From: Actinomycetes bacterium
GTDB taxonomy: Bacteria; Actinomycetota; Acidimicrobiia; Acidimicrobiales; Aldehydirespiratoraceae
Assembly (NCBI GenBank): GCA_024276495.1
Contig: JAJRXC010000098.1
Coordinates: 55,700 to 119,699 of the forward strand
Reading direction: 5' to 3'
DNA: 64,000 bases
Positions within the stretch are counted from its first letter, which is position 1; every line of letters starts with the position of its first letter. Position numbers and translations under genes: made by a program. Under the pieces are notes generated by a model that saw nothing but the letters and a program-made list of their open reading frames with translations, did not search any database and was not told the origin of the DNA. This document shows, in pieces, positions 34,402 through 42,239 of this stretch.

Positions 34402-35043
34402 TCACGAGGCGGTCACAGTAGATCCGCGACGGGCCGTTGTCCACAGGTATTTCCCCACACAGCCCACAACCGAGAATGCTGCGTTTGCCCAGGTCAGACG
34501 GCATTTTCCGCCACAATCCGGGATCAGTCGAAACCATCGATCGACTGCTCGAAATCCGCAGGTTCTTGGTTCGAGTCTCAGGGGGTGTGCCACGAGAAAC
34601 CCCAGGTCAAAGGCGGTTTTCGATCGGCCAGGGGCCTCGACGGCCCGCCACCGTTCGACCGACAGCCACACGTCGAACTCGGCACTCCAGCCGGCATCCA
34701 CCCCTTCGAGCAGCTGTCCCGGAAAGCCGTCCTCGTCCACCTCGAGTCGGTCGAGATGCAACACGTCGACAAAGAGGTCCGGTCCCAGGTTCGCGTCGAC
34801 CGGATCATCGCGAAACGACTCCGGATCGTCCATCGAACGCCGAATCTGGGCCAGCGCCCAGCGCAGCGCCCCCATCGGGTCATCGGCGGTCGCGAACAGC
34901 TCCTCGGCGAGGCGGCGCCTGGAGACGGGCACGTCACTGAGCAGAACCCGAGCGATCACGCCCCAGGTCTTCTTCCCTCGCACCTTGATGTTCTCGCCCC
35001 GGTGGTCGACAACTGATGGTGGGCCCAAGAGGCGGACGATCAT
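34402..35043 (-). pseudogene. Truncated BTAD/SARP-type regulator fragment
   Basis: From ATG 35043 the first ~135 residues look like the N-terminal winged-helix and start of the BTAD region of SARP/AfsR regulators: MIVRLLGPPSVVDHRGENIKVRGKKTWGVIARVLLSDVPVSRRRLAEELFATADDPMGALRWALAQIRRSM. Homology then ends, and the frame reads antisense through the tRNA-Lys-like repeat (VAHPLRLEPRTCGF, a typical antisense-tRNA peptide) before stopping. A normal protein would continue for a complete BTAD domain or a large fused domain. Truncation coincides with the island boundary. The start has a clean TATCGT element at 35050-35055, so a short product may still be expressed. Confidence 0.6.
34553..34593 (+). 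repeat. attR-like partial copy of the tRNA-Lys 3' end
   Basis: aatccgcaggttcttggttc... matches tRNA-Lys 32046-32086 at 38 of 41 positions, including the T-arm and CCA. A weaker match, with indels, continues leftwards into the anticodon arm. No complete tRNA can form here. The stretch 34388-34552 holds no gene that I can support. Confidence 0.65.
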
Positions 35044-35049
35044 CGCGCG

Positions 35050-35055
35050 ACGATA
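35050..35055 (-). promoter_or_regulatory. Leaderless -10-like element of the BTAD fragment
   Basis: TATCGT, 6 bases before ATG 35043 on the minus strand. Confidence 0.4.
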
Positions 35056-35136
35056 GCGCCCGCCCCACCGGCGCCGACCCTCACCATCGTCGACCAGGCG
35101 CGGTTGCCCGCTCGCGGCGTGAGATGACGCACCGGT

Positions 35137-35538
35137 TCACCGGCCGATGTCGACAGGTGGGGTGTGCGCACGGCGGAGCTTCGATCGAAGCACGATGCCG
35201 TTGACCGTGCCGACGAGCGCCGACGCCGTGCTCATCGCCGCGGCACGGCGGGGCAGATAGCCGGCAACGCCCGCGAGGGTCGACGCGAGCGCGTCGGCCG
35301 CATCGACGGGGATCGTCCTGGAGACGGTTCGTTCGAGCTCGTCGTCGGCGGTGAGATACAGATCCCACGCCATGAACATCTCCCGGATCCCGAACAGACG
35401 CATCAAGTAGGGGGCAACGGGATTGTCGGCGGATTCCACCCCGAACAGGCGCCCGAGCGCCCGCGGTGCGAGCACCGCGCCGATTCCCAACGCGCCGCGC
35501 GCGAGAACCATCTGGCTCTTCATCGATCGCGAGTCCAT
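35137..35538 (-). CDS. Small membrane-associated hypothetical protein (133 aa)
   Basis: Three to four hydrophobic stretches (MVLARGALGIGAVLAPRALGRLFG, YLMRLFGIREMFMAWDLYL, AADALASTLAGVAGYLP, MSTASALVGTVNGIVL) resembling DUF4267-type small integral membrane proteins. No function is assignable. ATG 35538 has TAGCGT 5 bases upstream (35544-35549). Confidence 0.6.
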   Translation of the reverse strand: MDSRSMKSQMVLARGALGIGAVLAPRALGRLFGVESADNPVAPYLMRLFGIREMFMAWDLYLTADDELERTVSRTIPVDAADALASTLAGVAGYLPRRAAAMSTASALVGTVNGIVLRSKLRRAHTPPVDIGR

Positions 35539-35572
35539 ACCGCACGCTACGCCGACCGGCGCGGGGCTGTGA

Positions 35573-36226
35573 CTACTTCGGTGACACCCGCACTACTTCG
35601 TCGCGCGTCGCGATGACCGCCAATGTCTCCACCAGCCGCTTGTGATCGAGCCCGGTGACCTCCACCGACACGTGACGGAGATGGTCCTCTCCCTCCTCCA
35701 AAGAGAACCGCATGACCTCACCGCCCGCGTTGTTGATCAGCGTCATCACCGGTCCGAGCGTGCCGTGGCCGGTGTAGTAGTCGAGCTCGACCTGGGCCGT
35801 CCCCGACTTTCCGAGCAGTGGCTTCAACACGCCGGCGACCATCACGACGATGATGCCGAACGCGGTGGTGACCAGGGCGAGCACCAGCAGACCCATGCCC
35901 GCGGTGACACCGATCGACGCCGCCAACCACAACGTGCCGGCCGTGGTCAGACCCGTGACGGTGAGACCGCTGCGCATGATCGCTCCGGCTCCGATGAACC
36001 CGATTCCGGTGACGACCTGAGCGGCGACCCGAGACGGGTCGAGCGCTTCGGTGTCGACACCGAAGGCGCCGGCGATGGTGAACAAGGCCGCGCCGAGGGC
36101 CACGATCGTGTGGGTCCGCAGCCCAGCCGACTTGAAGCGGAACTCCCGTTCGAGCCCGAGCAGGGCACCCAGGCCACCGGCGACCGCGAGGCGTCCGATG
36201 AGTTCGAGCGTTGTCGGCGCGTCCAT
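35573..36226 (-). CDS. MgtC/SapB-family membrane protein
   Basis: 217 residues. The N-terminal ~145 residues hold the MgtC fold: RLAVAGGLGALLGLEREFRFKSAGLRTHTIVALGAALFTIAGAFG, then VVTGIGFIGAGAIMRSGLTVTGLTTAGTLWLAASIGVTAGMGLLVLALVTTAFGIIVV. A C-terminal cytoplasmic ACT-like domain (VELDYYTGHGTLGPVMTLINNAGGEVMRFSLEEGEDHLRHVSVEVTG) follows. MgtC proteins are linked to Mg2+ limitation and ATP-synthase control in pathogens; here only the family is certain. ATG 36226 is taken rather than 36244. Confidence 0.9.
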   Translation of the reverse strand: MDAPTTLELIGRLAVAGGLGALLGLEREFRFKSAGLRTHTIVALGAALFTIAGAFGVDTEALDPSRVAAQVVTGIGFIGAGAIMRSGLTVTGLTTAGTLWLAASIGVTAGMGLLVLALVTTAFGIIVVMVAGVLKPLLGKSGTAQVELDYYTGHGTLGPVMTLINNAGGEVMRFSLEEGEDHLRHVSVEVTGLDHKRLVETLAVIATRDEVVRVSPK

Positions 36227-36280
36227 TCGACCATCCAAACACATCTCGGTATCGCAGGGGAGAGATGCCCCTCGCGTCGC

Positions 36281-36769
36281 CTACGGGTCGAGCCAGGTGC
36301 TGGCCCGGCGCCGAACCCGGACGAGTCGACTCTCCGGTGCGTCGTCGCCCGCCGCCGCAGGATCGGTCGTGCGGCCCGGGCCCGTCGCGGGATCCGACGA
36401 CGAGGCCGACCGTCGCACGGTGCGGCGTTGCGCCTTGAGCTCACGCAGCTGCTCGTGGAGGAACCGGTTCTCCGTCTCGGCCCGGGCCGCCCGTTCCCGA
36501 GCGTCGGCCAACTGCTGGCCGGCCTCGTGCACGTTGCCCACCTGCTCGAGGATGCGGGTCCAGGTGTCGAGCGGCACGATCATCATGCCGTCGTGATCAC
36601 CGATGGCATCGGCGGGGCCGGAATCGGCGACGCCACTCGGCGATGTCGGCGGTGCAGACGAGGGGCGGCTCGACGGCCGGCGCCCATCGGGATCGACCGC
36701 GTCGGCGATCCCACGCCACAACCCCGAGGTGTTGCGAGCCATGTCGCCGGCGAGCTCCCGGAGTCCCAT
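36281..36769 (-). CDS. Hypothetical protein with central coiled coil
   Basis: 162 residues. N-terminal MGLRELAGDMARNTSGLWRGIADAVDP, a Pro/Ser-rich linker, then DHDGMMIVPLDTWTRILEQVGNVHEAGQQLADARERAARAETENRFLHEQLRELKAQR, a clear coiled coil (about residues 68-115), and a disordered basic tail. The MMIVPLDTWTRIL strand-helix before the coil looks like a small regulator or scaffold module. ATG 36769 is preceded by TAGGGT 6 bases upstream (36776-36781), a leaderless arrangement. Confidence 0.6.
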   Translation of the reverse strand: MGLRELAGDMARNTSGLWRGIADAVDPDGRRPSSRPSSAPPTSPSGVADSGPADAIGDHDGMMIVPLDTWTRILEQVGNVHEAGQQLADARERAARAETENRFLHEQLRELKAQRRTVRRSASSSDPATGPGRTTDPAAAGDDAPESRLVRVRRRASTWLDP

Positions 36770-36775
36770 GGTCGA

Positions 36776-36781
36776 ACCCTA
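36776..36781 (-). promoter_or_regulatory. Leaderless -10-like element
   Basis: TAGGGT, 6 bases from ATG 36769 on the minus strand. Confidence 0.45.
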
Positions 36782-36809
36782 GTCAGCTCCGTGCACCGCG
36801 GCCCACGCG

Positions 36810-36832
36810 AAAAACCCCCGCCGAAGCGAGGG
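36810..36832 (-). terminator. Intrinsic-terminator-like hairpin facing left
   Basis: On the minus strand CCC-T-CGC-TTCG-GCG-G-GGG is followed by TTTTT. It lies upstream of the promoter of the coiled-coil gene and in the leader side of the DEAD-box gene, so it would stop leftward transcription before that promoter. The remaining 36833-36938 sequence holds only a TACACT -10-like element and the helicase leader. Confidence 0.5.
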
Positions 36833-36938
36833 CAGTCCGCACGGTGGGAAAACCGTGTCGAGCGGTGGCTCCTCAGCCATTCGCCCGTCCCCCTACACTA
36901 CAGGCGATCGACGGGCTCGTCTCGGGGAAGCAGTTCAC

Positions 36939-38627
36939 ATGTCCGATACGGCACTGACCGACACCGAATCCGCGGGGTTCGCCGCGCTCGGGCTGCGCGA
37001 CGAGCTCCTGCGAACCATCGCGGCGCTCGGCTACGAGGAACCGACACCAATCCAGCGCAAGACGATCCCCCATCTGCTCACCGGCGCCGACCTTCTCGGG
37101 CAGGCCGCCACCGGAACCGGAAAGACAGCCGCGTTCGCCCTGCCACTACTCGACGGCATCGAACCCGGCGCGCCGGCCGTTCCGTGCGCCCTGGTGGTCG
37201 TGCCCACCCGCGAGCTGGCGGTGCAGGTGAGCGAGGCGATCTTCAAGTACGGCCGCGAGCAGCAGGTCAAGGTCGTTCCCATCTACGGCGGACAACCGAT
37301 ACCGCGCCAACTCCAGGCGCTGAAGCGCGGCGTGCACGTCGTCGTCGCGACCCCCGGACGGGCGATCGATCACATCCGCCGCGGCTCGCTCGACCTCGAC
37401 GCGATCCGCACCGTCGTCCTCGACGAGGCGGACGAGATGCTCGACATGGGGTTCACCGAAGACATCGAGACCATCCTCGAACGCACACCGGCCGAGCGTC
37501 AGACCGTACTTTTCTCGGCCACCATGCCGCCGCGGATCGATGCGATCGCCCGCCGGTTCCAACGCGACCCCATCCGGGTCAAGATCGGTGCCGGCGACAC
37601 GCCGGCCGGCGAGACCCTGGTCCGCCAGACCGCCTACATCGTGCCCCGCTCCCACAAGGCATCGGCCCTCAGCCGCATCCTCGACATCGAAAGCCCGACA
37701 TCGGCCCTCGTCTTTTGCCGGACCCGCACCGAGGTCGATGAGCTCACCCAGACGATGAACGGCCGCGGCTATCGGGCCGAAGCGCTGCACGGCGGCATGG
37801 ACCAAAAGCAGCGGGACCGGGTGATGGGGCGGCTGCGCGACGGTTCGGCCGAACTGCTCATCGCGACCGATGTCGCCGCTCGCGGTCTCGACATCGACAC
37901 GCTCACCCATGTCGTCAACTACGACGTGCCGTCGGCTTCGGAGAGCTACGTCCACCGGATCGGGCGGGTCGGGCGGGCCGGACGAGAAGGAGTGGCGATC
38001 ACCCTCGTCGAACCGAGACAGCGTCGGCTCCTCGGCAACATCGAGCGGCTCACCAAGCAGACGATCGCGATCGAGAAGGTCCCGACCGTCGGCGACCTCC
38101 GGGCCCGCCAGATCGAGGTGACGGTCGACGCGATCCGCGACGCGCTCGCCTCCGACGATCTCGAGGACTACGAAGCCGTCGCGCTGGGGCTCGCCGGCGA
38201 GGCCGACGACCACACCATCGCCCTCGCCGCGATCAAGATGTTCCACCAGGCCCGTGGTGCCACCACCGACGAGGCCGAGATACCGGACGTCTCGGCGCGC
38301 CCCGAGAAGAAACGGCGTGAGAACGAGCACTACGGCAAGGGCAGCAAGTTCACGAAACCGAAGCCCGGCCCGAAGGGCAATGTCGGCCCCGGTACCGGCC
38401 TCGTGTACGTCGGGCTCGGACGCAAGGCGGGTATCCGCCCCGGCGACCTCGTCGGCGCCATCGCCAACGAGACGGACCTGACCGGGAGAGAGATCGGCCC
38501 GATCCGCATCTCCGACAACTACTCGGTCGTCGGGGTCCCCGAAGCCGCTGTCGAATCGGTGGTCCAGGCGATCAAGGCCTCGAGCATCCGGGGCAAGAAG
38601 GCCCGGGCCCGCCCCTACGTGAAGTGA
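36939..38627 (+). CDS. DEAD-box RNA helicase (DeaD/CsdA-like)
   Basis: 562 residues. Q motif (EEPTPIQRKTIPHLL), motif I AATGTGKTAAF, motif Ia PTRELAVQV, motif II VLDEADEMLDMGF, motif III SATMP, motif V TDVAARGLDID and motif VI HRIGRVGRAGREG are all present. The C-terminus carries a DbpA-type RNA-binding module (GLVYVGLGRKAGIRPGDLVGAIANETDLTGREIGPIRISDNYSVVGVPEAAVESVVQAIKASSIRGKKARARP). It unwinds structured RNA, probably in ribosome assembly or cold response. ATG 36939 follows GGGGAAGCAGTTCAC, giving a normal leader. Confidence 0.95.
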   Translation: MSDTALTDTESAGFAALGLRDELLRTIAALGYEEPTPIQRKTIPHLLTGADLLGQAATGTGKTAAFALPLLDGIEPGAPAVPCALVVVPTRELAVQVSEAIFKYGREQQVKVVPIYGGQPIPRQLQALKRGVHVVVATPGRAIDHIRRGSLDLDAIRTVVLDEADEMLDMGFTEDIETILERTPAERQTVLFSATMPPRIDAIARRFQRDPIRVKIGAGDTPAGETLVRQTAYIVPRSHKASALSRILDIESPTSALVFCRTRTEVDELTQTMNGRGYRAEALHGGMDQKQRDRVMGRLRDGSAELLIATDVAARGLDIDTLTHVVNYDVPSASESYVHRIGRVGRAGREGVAITLVEPRQRRLLGNIERLTKQTIAIEKVPTVGDLRARQIEVTVDAIRDALASDDLEDYEAVALGLAGEADDHTIALAAIKMFHQARGATTDEAEIPDVSARPEKKRRENEHYGKGSKFTKPKPGPKGNVGPGTGLVYVGLGRKAGIRPGDLVGAIANETDLTGREIGPIRISDNYSVVGVPEAAVESVVQAIKASSIRGKKARARPYVK

Positions 38628-38660
38628 CGCGGCGCCCGTCGGCGCGACTAGGAAAGGGAC

Positions 38661-39542
38661 ATGGACCATCCCCTCAAGTTCGGCTGGCTGTCGCCCGTGA
38701 TCGGCAATCGCTGGAGCGATCACCGCCCGATCGTCGTTGATCAGTGCACGAACATCCTTCCGACCGCCACCCGACACTTCGACTCGGTGTGGATCGCCGA
38801 TCACTTCTACGGGTTCGACGCCAAAACCGATCCGTTCATGGAGGCATGGACGACACTGACCTGGATCGCCGCCAAGTTCGACGACGTGGAGCTGTGTCAT
38901 CACGTGCTCGGCCACGGCTATCGTCCGCCCGCACTCACCGCGAAGATGGCAGCAACCCTCCAAGTGTTCAGCGGCGGCCGTTTCATGCTCGGCATCGGAG
39001 CCGGCTGGCGAGGCGACGAGTACGAGGCCTACGGCTACGACTTCCCGAAACCCTCGATCCGCTTCGCCCAACTCGAAGAGGTCATCCGGATCTGCCGGCT
39101 CATGTGGACCGAGGACGAGCCGTCCTTCAAGGGCGAGCACTTCCGCATCGCCGGCGCGTCGGCCCCTCCCCTCCCCGACCCGGTCCCGCCGATCTGCGTC
39201 GGAGCGAGCGGCGAGAAGGTCGGGCTTCCCCTCGTGGGGCGGTTGGCCGACGTCTGGCATTGCTCGGTCGGCGCACCCGACGACTGGTCACGAAAGTCGG
39301 GAATCGTGCACGACGCGGCAGCGGGGGCCGGCCGTGATCCCGGTTCGATCGTGATCGCGACCACGAACGAACGGCCCCTGCCCGAACGCGACACCGATTC
39401 GGCCGAACTGGTCGAGCTCCTCTCGACGCAGCGGGAACAAGGAGTCAGCCACTTCGTGATGGACTTCGGGAATCCCGCCGACGTCGAACCGATCCACCGG
39501 TTCGCCGAGCAGGTCATCGCGCCGCTGCGGGCCGCCGAATGA
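38661..39542 (+). CDS. Luciferase-like (LLM-class) flavin/F420-dependent oxidoreductase
   Basis: 293-residue TIM-barrel protein of the bacterial luciferase superfamily: KFGWLSPVIGN at the N-terminus, FDSVWIADHFYGFD, LCHHVLGHGYRPPALTAKMAATLQVFSGGRFMLGIGAGWRGDEYEAYGYDFPKPSIRFAQLEEVIRICRLMW, then PPICVGASGEKVGLPLVGRLADVWH. In actinobacteria many of these use coenzyme F420, but FMN use cannot be excluded. The substrate is unknown. ATG 38661 follows GGAAAGGGAC. Confidence 0.88.
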   Translation: MDHPLKFGWLSPVIGNRWSDHRPIVVDQCTNILPTATRHFDSVWIADHFYGFDAKTDPFMEAWTTLTWIAAKFDDVELCHHVLGHGYRPPALTAKMAATLQVFSGGRFMLGIGAGWRGDEYEAYGYDFPKPSIRFAQLEEVIRICRLMWTEDEPSFKGEHFRIAGASAPPLPDPVPPICVGASGEKVGLPLVGRLADVWHCSVGAPDDWSRKSGIVHDAAAGAGRDPGSIVIATTNERPLPERDTDSAELVELLSTQREQGVSHFVMDFGNPADVEPIHRFAEQVIAPLRAAE

Positions 39543-39561
39543 CCGCGCCGAGGCGCTGAGG

Positions 39562-40590
39562 ATGCGGGTCGTCTTCGTCGTCATCGATGCCCTGCCCAAC
39601 CAGTGGGTCGGCCCCGTGTGGACCCCTCACCTGTGGCGGCTCGTCGCCGAGGGAGGCTGGCACCCCGAGGGCGGACGGGCGGTGCTGTCCACCGCCACGT
39701 ACCCCAACCACGCCTCCTTCGTGACGGGCCGGGAGCCGGCGAGCCACGGCATCTTCGTCAACCGGGTATGGGACGGCACCCGATTCGTCGGCTCCCACGA
39801 GGTCGGCCCGGCCGGCGACACGATCTTCGCCGCCGCGAGCCGGCACGGCATCGACAGCGCCGTCGTCGTCGGCGACCACAAGTTGATCGGGGTGATGGGC
39901 GCCGGGGACGCCGACCGACACTGGCCCCCCGACGGGCGCCGGGCCGATGTGGCGCTCGACGAGTTCCGCTACGCCGCCGACTCCGCCGTGGTCGACGCGC
40001 TCGACACCACCGGACTGATCGACGCGGAGCTGGCGTTCGTTCACTTCAACGGGCCCGACACCGCCTGTCACATGTTCGGTCCCGACGCACCCGAGACCGG
40101 AGAACGGGTGCGCAGCACCGACGCGGCGTTGGGCGCGCTGCTCGAACGCCTCGCCCCCGGCTGGCACGACACAGTCGTGATGGTCGTGAGCGACCACGAC
40201 CAGGAGACGGTCACCCGCCACGGCGTCGATCTGGCGGCCGCGCTCGAACGGCGCGGCCTTCCCGGCGTCGTCGAGAACGACGGCACCGCCGCCTTGGTTC
40301 TCGACGGGCCGTCGGCCGAGGAGCTCCTCGAGCTGGACGAGGTCGAAGGTGCCCGGACCCTCGACGCCCGCAACACCCTCGTCTGGGGGCCTTCGGGCCA
40401 CGTCTTCGGCCTCTGGCTCGACGAGCTCGCGGGCTCCCACGGCAGCCCCCGCTGCGCCACACAAGTCGCCGTCGTCGGGGGAGGTCATGATCGCGTTCCC
40501 GGCCTGGCCGCCGCGATCGAAACGGCCCGGCCCGACGCCACCTGGTGGGCGCCGACCATCGCGGCACTGCTCGGTTTCGAGCTCAGCTGA
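39562..40590 (+). CDS. Alkaline-phosphatase-superfamily phosphodiesterase
   Basis: 342 residues of the nucleotide pyrophosphatase/phosphodiesterase-like branch. N-terminal metal site VVFVVIDALPNQWV, nucleophile region LSTATYPNHASFVTGREPASHGIFVN, FNGPDTACHMFG, and the second metal site VMVVSDHDQETV. The sequence runs continuously to LLGFELS. It probably hydrolyses a phosphodiester or phosphomonoester; there is no signal peptide, so it appears cytosolic. It is separated by 19 bases from the LLM gene and likely cotranscribed. Confidence 0.85.
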   Translation: MRVVFVVIDALPNQWVGPVWTPHLWRLVAEGGWHPEGGRAVLSTATYPNHASFVTGREPASHGIFVNRVWDGTRFVGSHEVGPAGDTIFAAASRHGIDSAVVVGDHKLIGVMGAGDADRHWPPDGRRADVALDEFRYAADSAVVDALDTTGLIDAELAFVHFNGPDTACHMFGPDAPETGERVRSTDAALGALLERLAPGWHDTVVMVVSDHDQETVTRHGVDLAAALERRGLPGVVENDGTAALVLDGPSAEELLELDEVEGARTLDARNTLVWGPSGHVFGLWLDELAGSHGSPRCATQVAVVGGGHDRVPGLAAAIETARPDATWWAPTIAALLGFELS

Positions 40591-40596
40591 CGTCCG

Positions 40597-41349
40597 TCAG
40601 GTGCCCGACCAGTTCGGGTCACGCTTCTCTGCGAACGCCGCCGGGCCCTCCTTGGCGTCGTTCGACAAGAACACCTCGGCGTACATCGATCCCTGGATCT
40701 CCCAGAGCTCCTCCTCCGTCGCCCCCTGGGTCGCACGGATGATCTTCTTCGACGCCGCGACCGCCAGCGGTGCGTTCTTCGCGATTCGTTCGGCGAGCCC
40801 GACCGCCACGTCGACGGCCTGTCCCGCGGGCGCCAGACGCGACACCAGGCCGAACGCGAGGGCGTCCTCGGCCGAGATCGGATCGCCGGTCACCGCCATC
40901 TCCATCGCTTTTCCGTAGCCGACCCGGCTCGGGAGTCGCATCAGCCCCGCCCCCGCCGCGAACAGGCCCACCTTCACCTCGGGAATACCGAGCCGGGCCC
41001 CTTCGGCGGCCACCAACAGGTCGCACGACAGGGCGATCTCGAGCCCACCGGCGAGGGCGAACCCCTCGATGGCGCCGACCAACGGCTTCGCCGCGCCATT
41101 GCGAAAGAAGGTCGTGATCGGGCCGATGTCCTCACCGCGGGCGAACGCCTTCAGATCCATGCCGGAGCAGAAGGCTCCACCGGCACCAGTGAGGACCGCG
41201 GCGGTCAGACCCGAGTCGTCATCGAGCTCTTCGATCGCGGCCCACAAGCCGGTGGCGAGATCACCGTTTATCGCGTTCTTCGCTTCGGGCCGGTTCATCG
41301 TGATGACCAGAACCCGGTCGCGGCGTTCGGTGAGAATGGCGTCGGACAT
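40597..41349 (-). CDS. Enoyl-CoA hydratase/isomerase (crotonase) family
   Basis: 250 residues with an intact crotonase core: RPEAKNAINGDLATGLWAAIEELDDD, the oxyanion region GAGGAFCSGMDLKAF, GFALAGGLEIALSCDLLVAAEGARLGIPEVKVGLFAAGAGLMRLP. Both catalytic Glu positions (GGLEIAL and IPEVKVGL) are kept, so true hydratase activity on enoyl-CoA in fatty-acid or amino-acid breakdown is plausible. Start ATG 41349 has AGGAGAG as ribosome-binding site. It is convergent with the phosphodiesterase gene and follows the SDR gene by 20 bases. Confidence 0.92.
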   Translation of the reverse strand: MSDAILTERRDRVLVITMNRPEAKNAINGDLATGLWAAIEELDDDSGLTAAVLTGAGGAFCSGMDLKAFARGEDIGPITTFFRNGAAKPLVGAIEGFALAGGLEIALSCDLLVAAEGARLGIPEVKVGLFAAGAGLMRLPSRVGYGKAMEMAVTGDPISAEDALAFGLVSRLAPAGQAVDVAVGLAERIAKNAPLAVAASKKIIRATQGATEEELWEIQGSMYAEVFLSNDAKEGPAAFAEKRDPNWSGT

Positions 41350-41369
41350 GTCGGCTCTCCTGTGCTCGT

Positions 41370-42149
41370 CTACTTCGGCGGCATGCGGATGCCACCGTCG
41401 ACTCGGATCGTCTCACCGTTGAGATACGGGTTGGTGATGCACTCCATCACCGTGAACGCCAACTCCTCACCGGTCCCCAACCGCTTCGGGAACAGCACCG
41501 ACTGGCCGAGATGGGCCTTGAACGCGTCGGCCCCCTCACCCTCGCCGTAGATCGGTGTGTCGATGAGACCGGGGGCGATCGTGTTGACGCGGACACCAAC
41601 CGCGCTCAGGTCTCGGGCGATCGGAAGGGTCATCCCGACGACACCGCCTTTCGACGCGGAGTAGGCGCACTGGCCGATCTGACCGTCGAACGCGGCAGCG
41701 GACGCCATGTTGACGATGGCCCCGCGCGCGCCGTCGTCGTCGAGCGGCTCGGTCCGGGCCATCGCCGCGGCCGAACGGCTGAGCATGTTGAACGAGCCGA
41801 CCAGGTTGACCTTGAGCACGAACGTGAACGCGTCGAGGTCGAGCGGAACGTTGTTGCGGTCGATCGTCCGGCCGGCATAACCGAGACCGGCCGAGTTCAC
41901 GAGCGCCCGCAACGGGCCCATCTCCGACGCCGCCGCGACCGCGGCGTCGGCGTCGTCGGTGCTGCTCACGTCGCATTTGACGAACAGGCCGCCGAGCTCG
42001 GAGGCGACGACACGGCCCTTCTCCTCGTTCAGGTCGGCGATGACCACCCGCGATCCGGCCGCCGCGAGTTGACGGGCGCTGGCCTCGCCGATCCCCGACG
42101 CGCCACCGGTGACGATCGACGAGCTTCCCTGCAGGTTCATCCTCGGCAT
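41370..42149 (-). CDS. Short-chain dehydrogenase, 3-hydroxyacyl-CoA dehydrogenase type 2-like
   Basis: 259-residue classical SDR: NAD-binding IVTGGASGIGEASARQLAAAGSRVVIADLNEE, NSAGLGYAG, catalytic Ser in IVNMASAAAFDG, YSASKGGVVGM (Tyr-x3-Lys), and VRVNTIAPGLIDTPIYG. The insert RTEPLDDDGARGAIVNMAS and the overall length resemble HSD10-type 3-hydroxyacyl-CoA dehydrogenases, which suits the adjacent crotonase in a beta-oxidation step. ATG 42149 has a GACACT element 6 bases upstream; ATG 42140 (MNLQG) is an alternative. Confidence 0.9.
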   Translation of the reverse strand: MPRMNLQGSSSIVTGGASGIGEASARQLAAAGSRVVIADLNEEKGRVVASELGGLFVKCDVSSTDDADAAVAAASEMGPLRALVNSAGLGYAGRTIDRNNVPLDLDAFTFVLKVNLVGSFNMLSRSAAAMARTEPLDDDGARGAIVNMASAAAFDGQIGQCAYSASKGGVVGMTLPIARDLSAVGVRVNTIAPGLIDTPIYGEGEGADAFKAHLGQSVLFPKRLGTGEELAFTVMECITNPYLNGETIRVDGGIRMPPK

Positions 42150-42227
42150 TCGACGAGTGTCGCACGACGCGACTCGTCGTCTCCAACCGAGAAATGATCC
42201 CACGCCGATGAGATGGTGACCGACACG

Positions 42228-42233
42228 TAGGAT
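42228..42233 (+). promoter_or_regulatory. Leaderless -10-like element for selO
   Basis: TAGGAT, 6 bases before ATG 42240. The intervening GGAGGG is too close to the ATG to act as a normal ribosome-binding site. Confidence 0.45.
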
Positions 42234-42239
42234 GGAGGG

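Larger units (their letters stand above)
32046..34593 (+). mobile_element. Small genomic island inserted at tRNA-Lys
   Basis: A 2.5-kb segment lies between the 3' end of intact tRNA-Lys and an imperfect 41-base copy of that end (38/41 identical). This is the usual footprint of tyrosine-integrase elements that target tRNA 3' ends. Contents are an AbiEi antitoxin, a broken AbiEii toxin, and a two-gene toxin-antitoxin-like pair. No integrase, excisionase or replication gene remains, so the island looks like a decayed remnant or a satellite mobilised in trans. Homology to the tRNA flank continues weakly past both copies (caggtcagcggcattcttcga versus caggtcaaaggcggttttcga). Confidence 0.65.
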
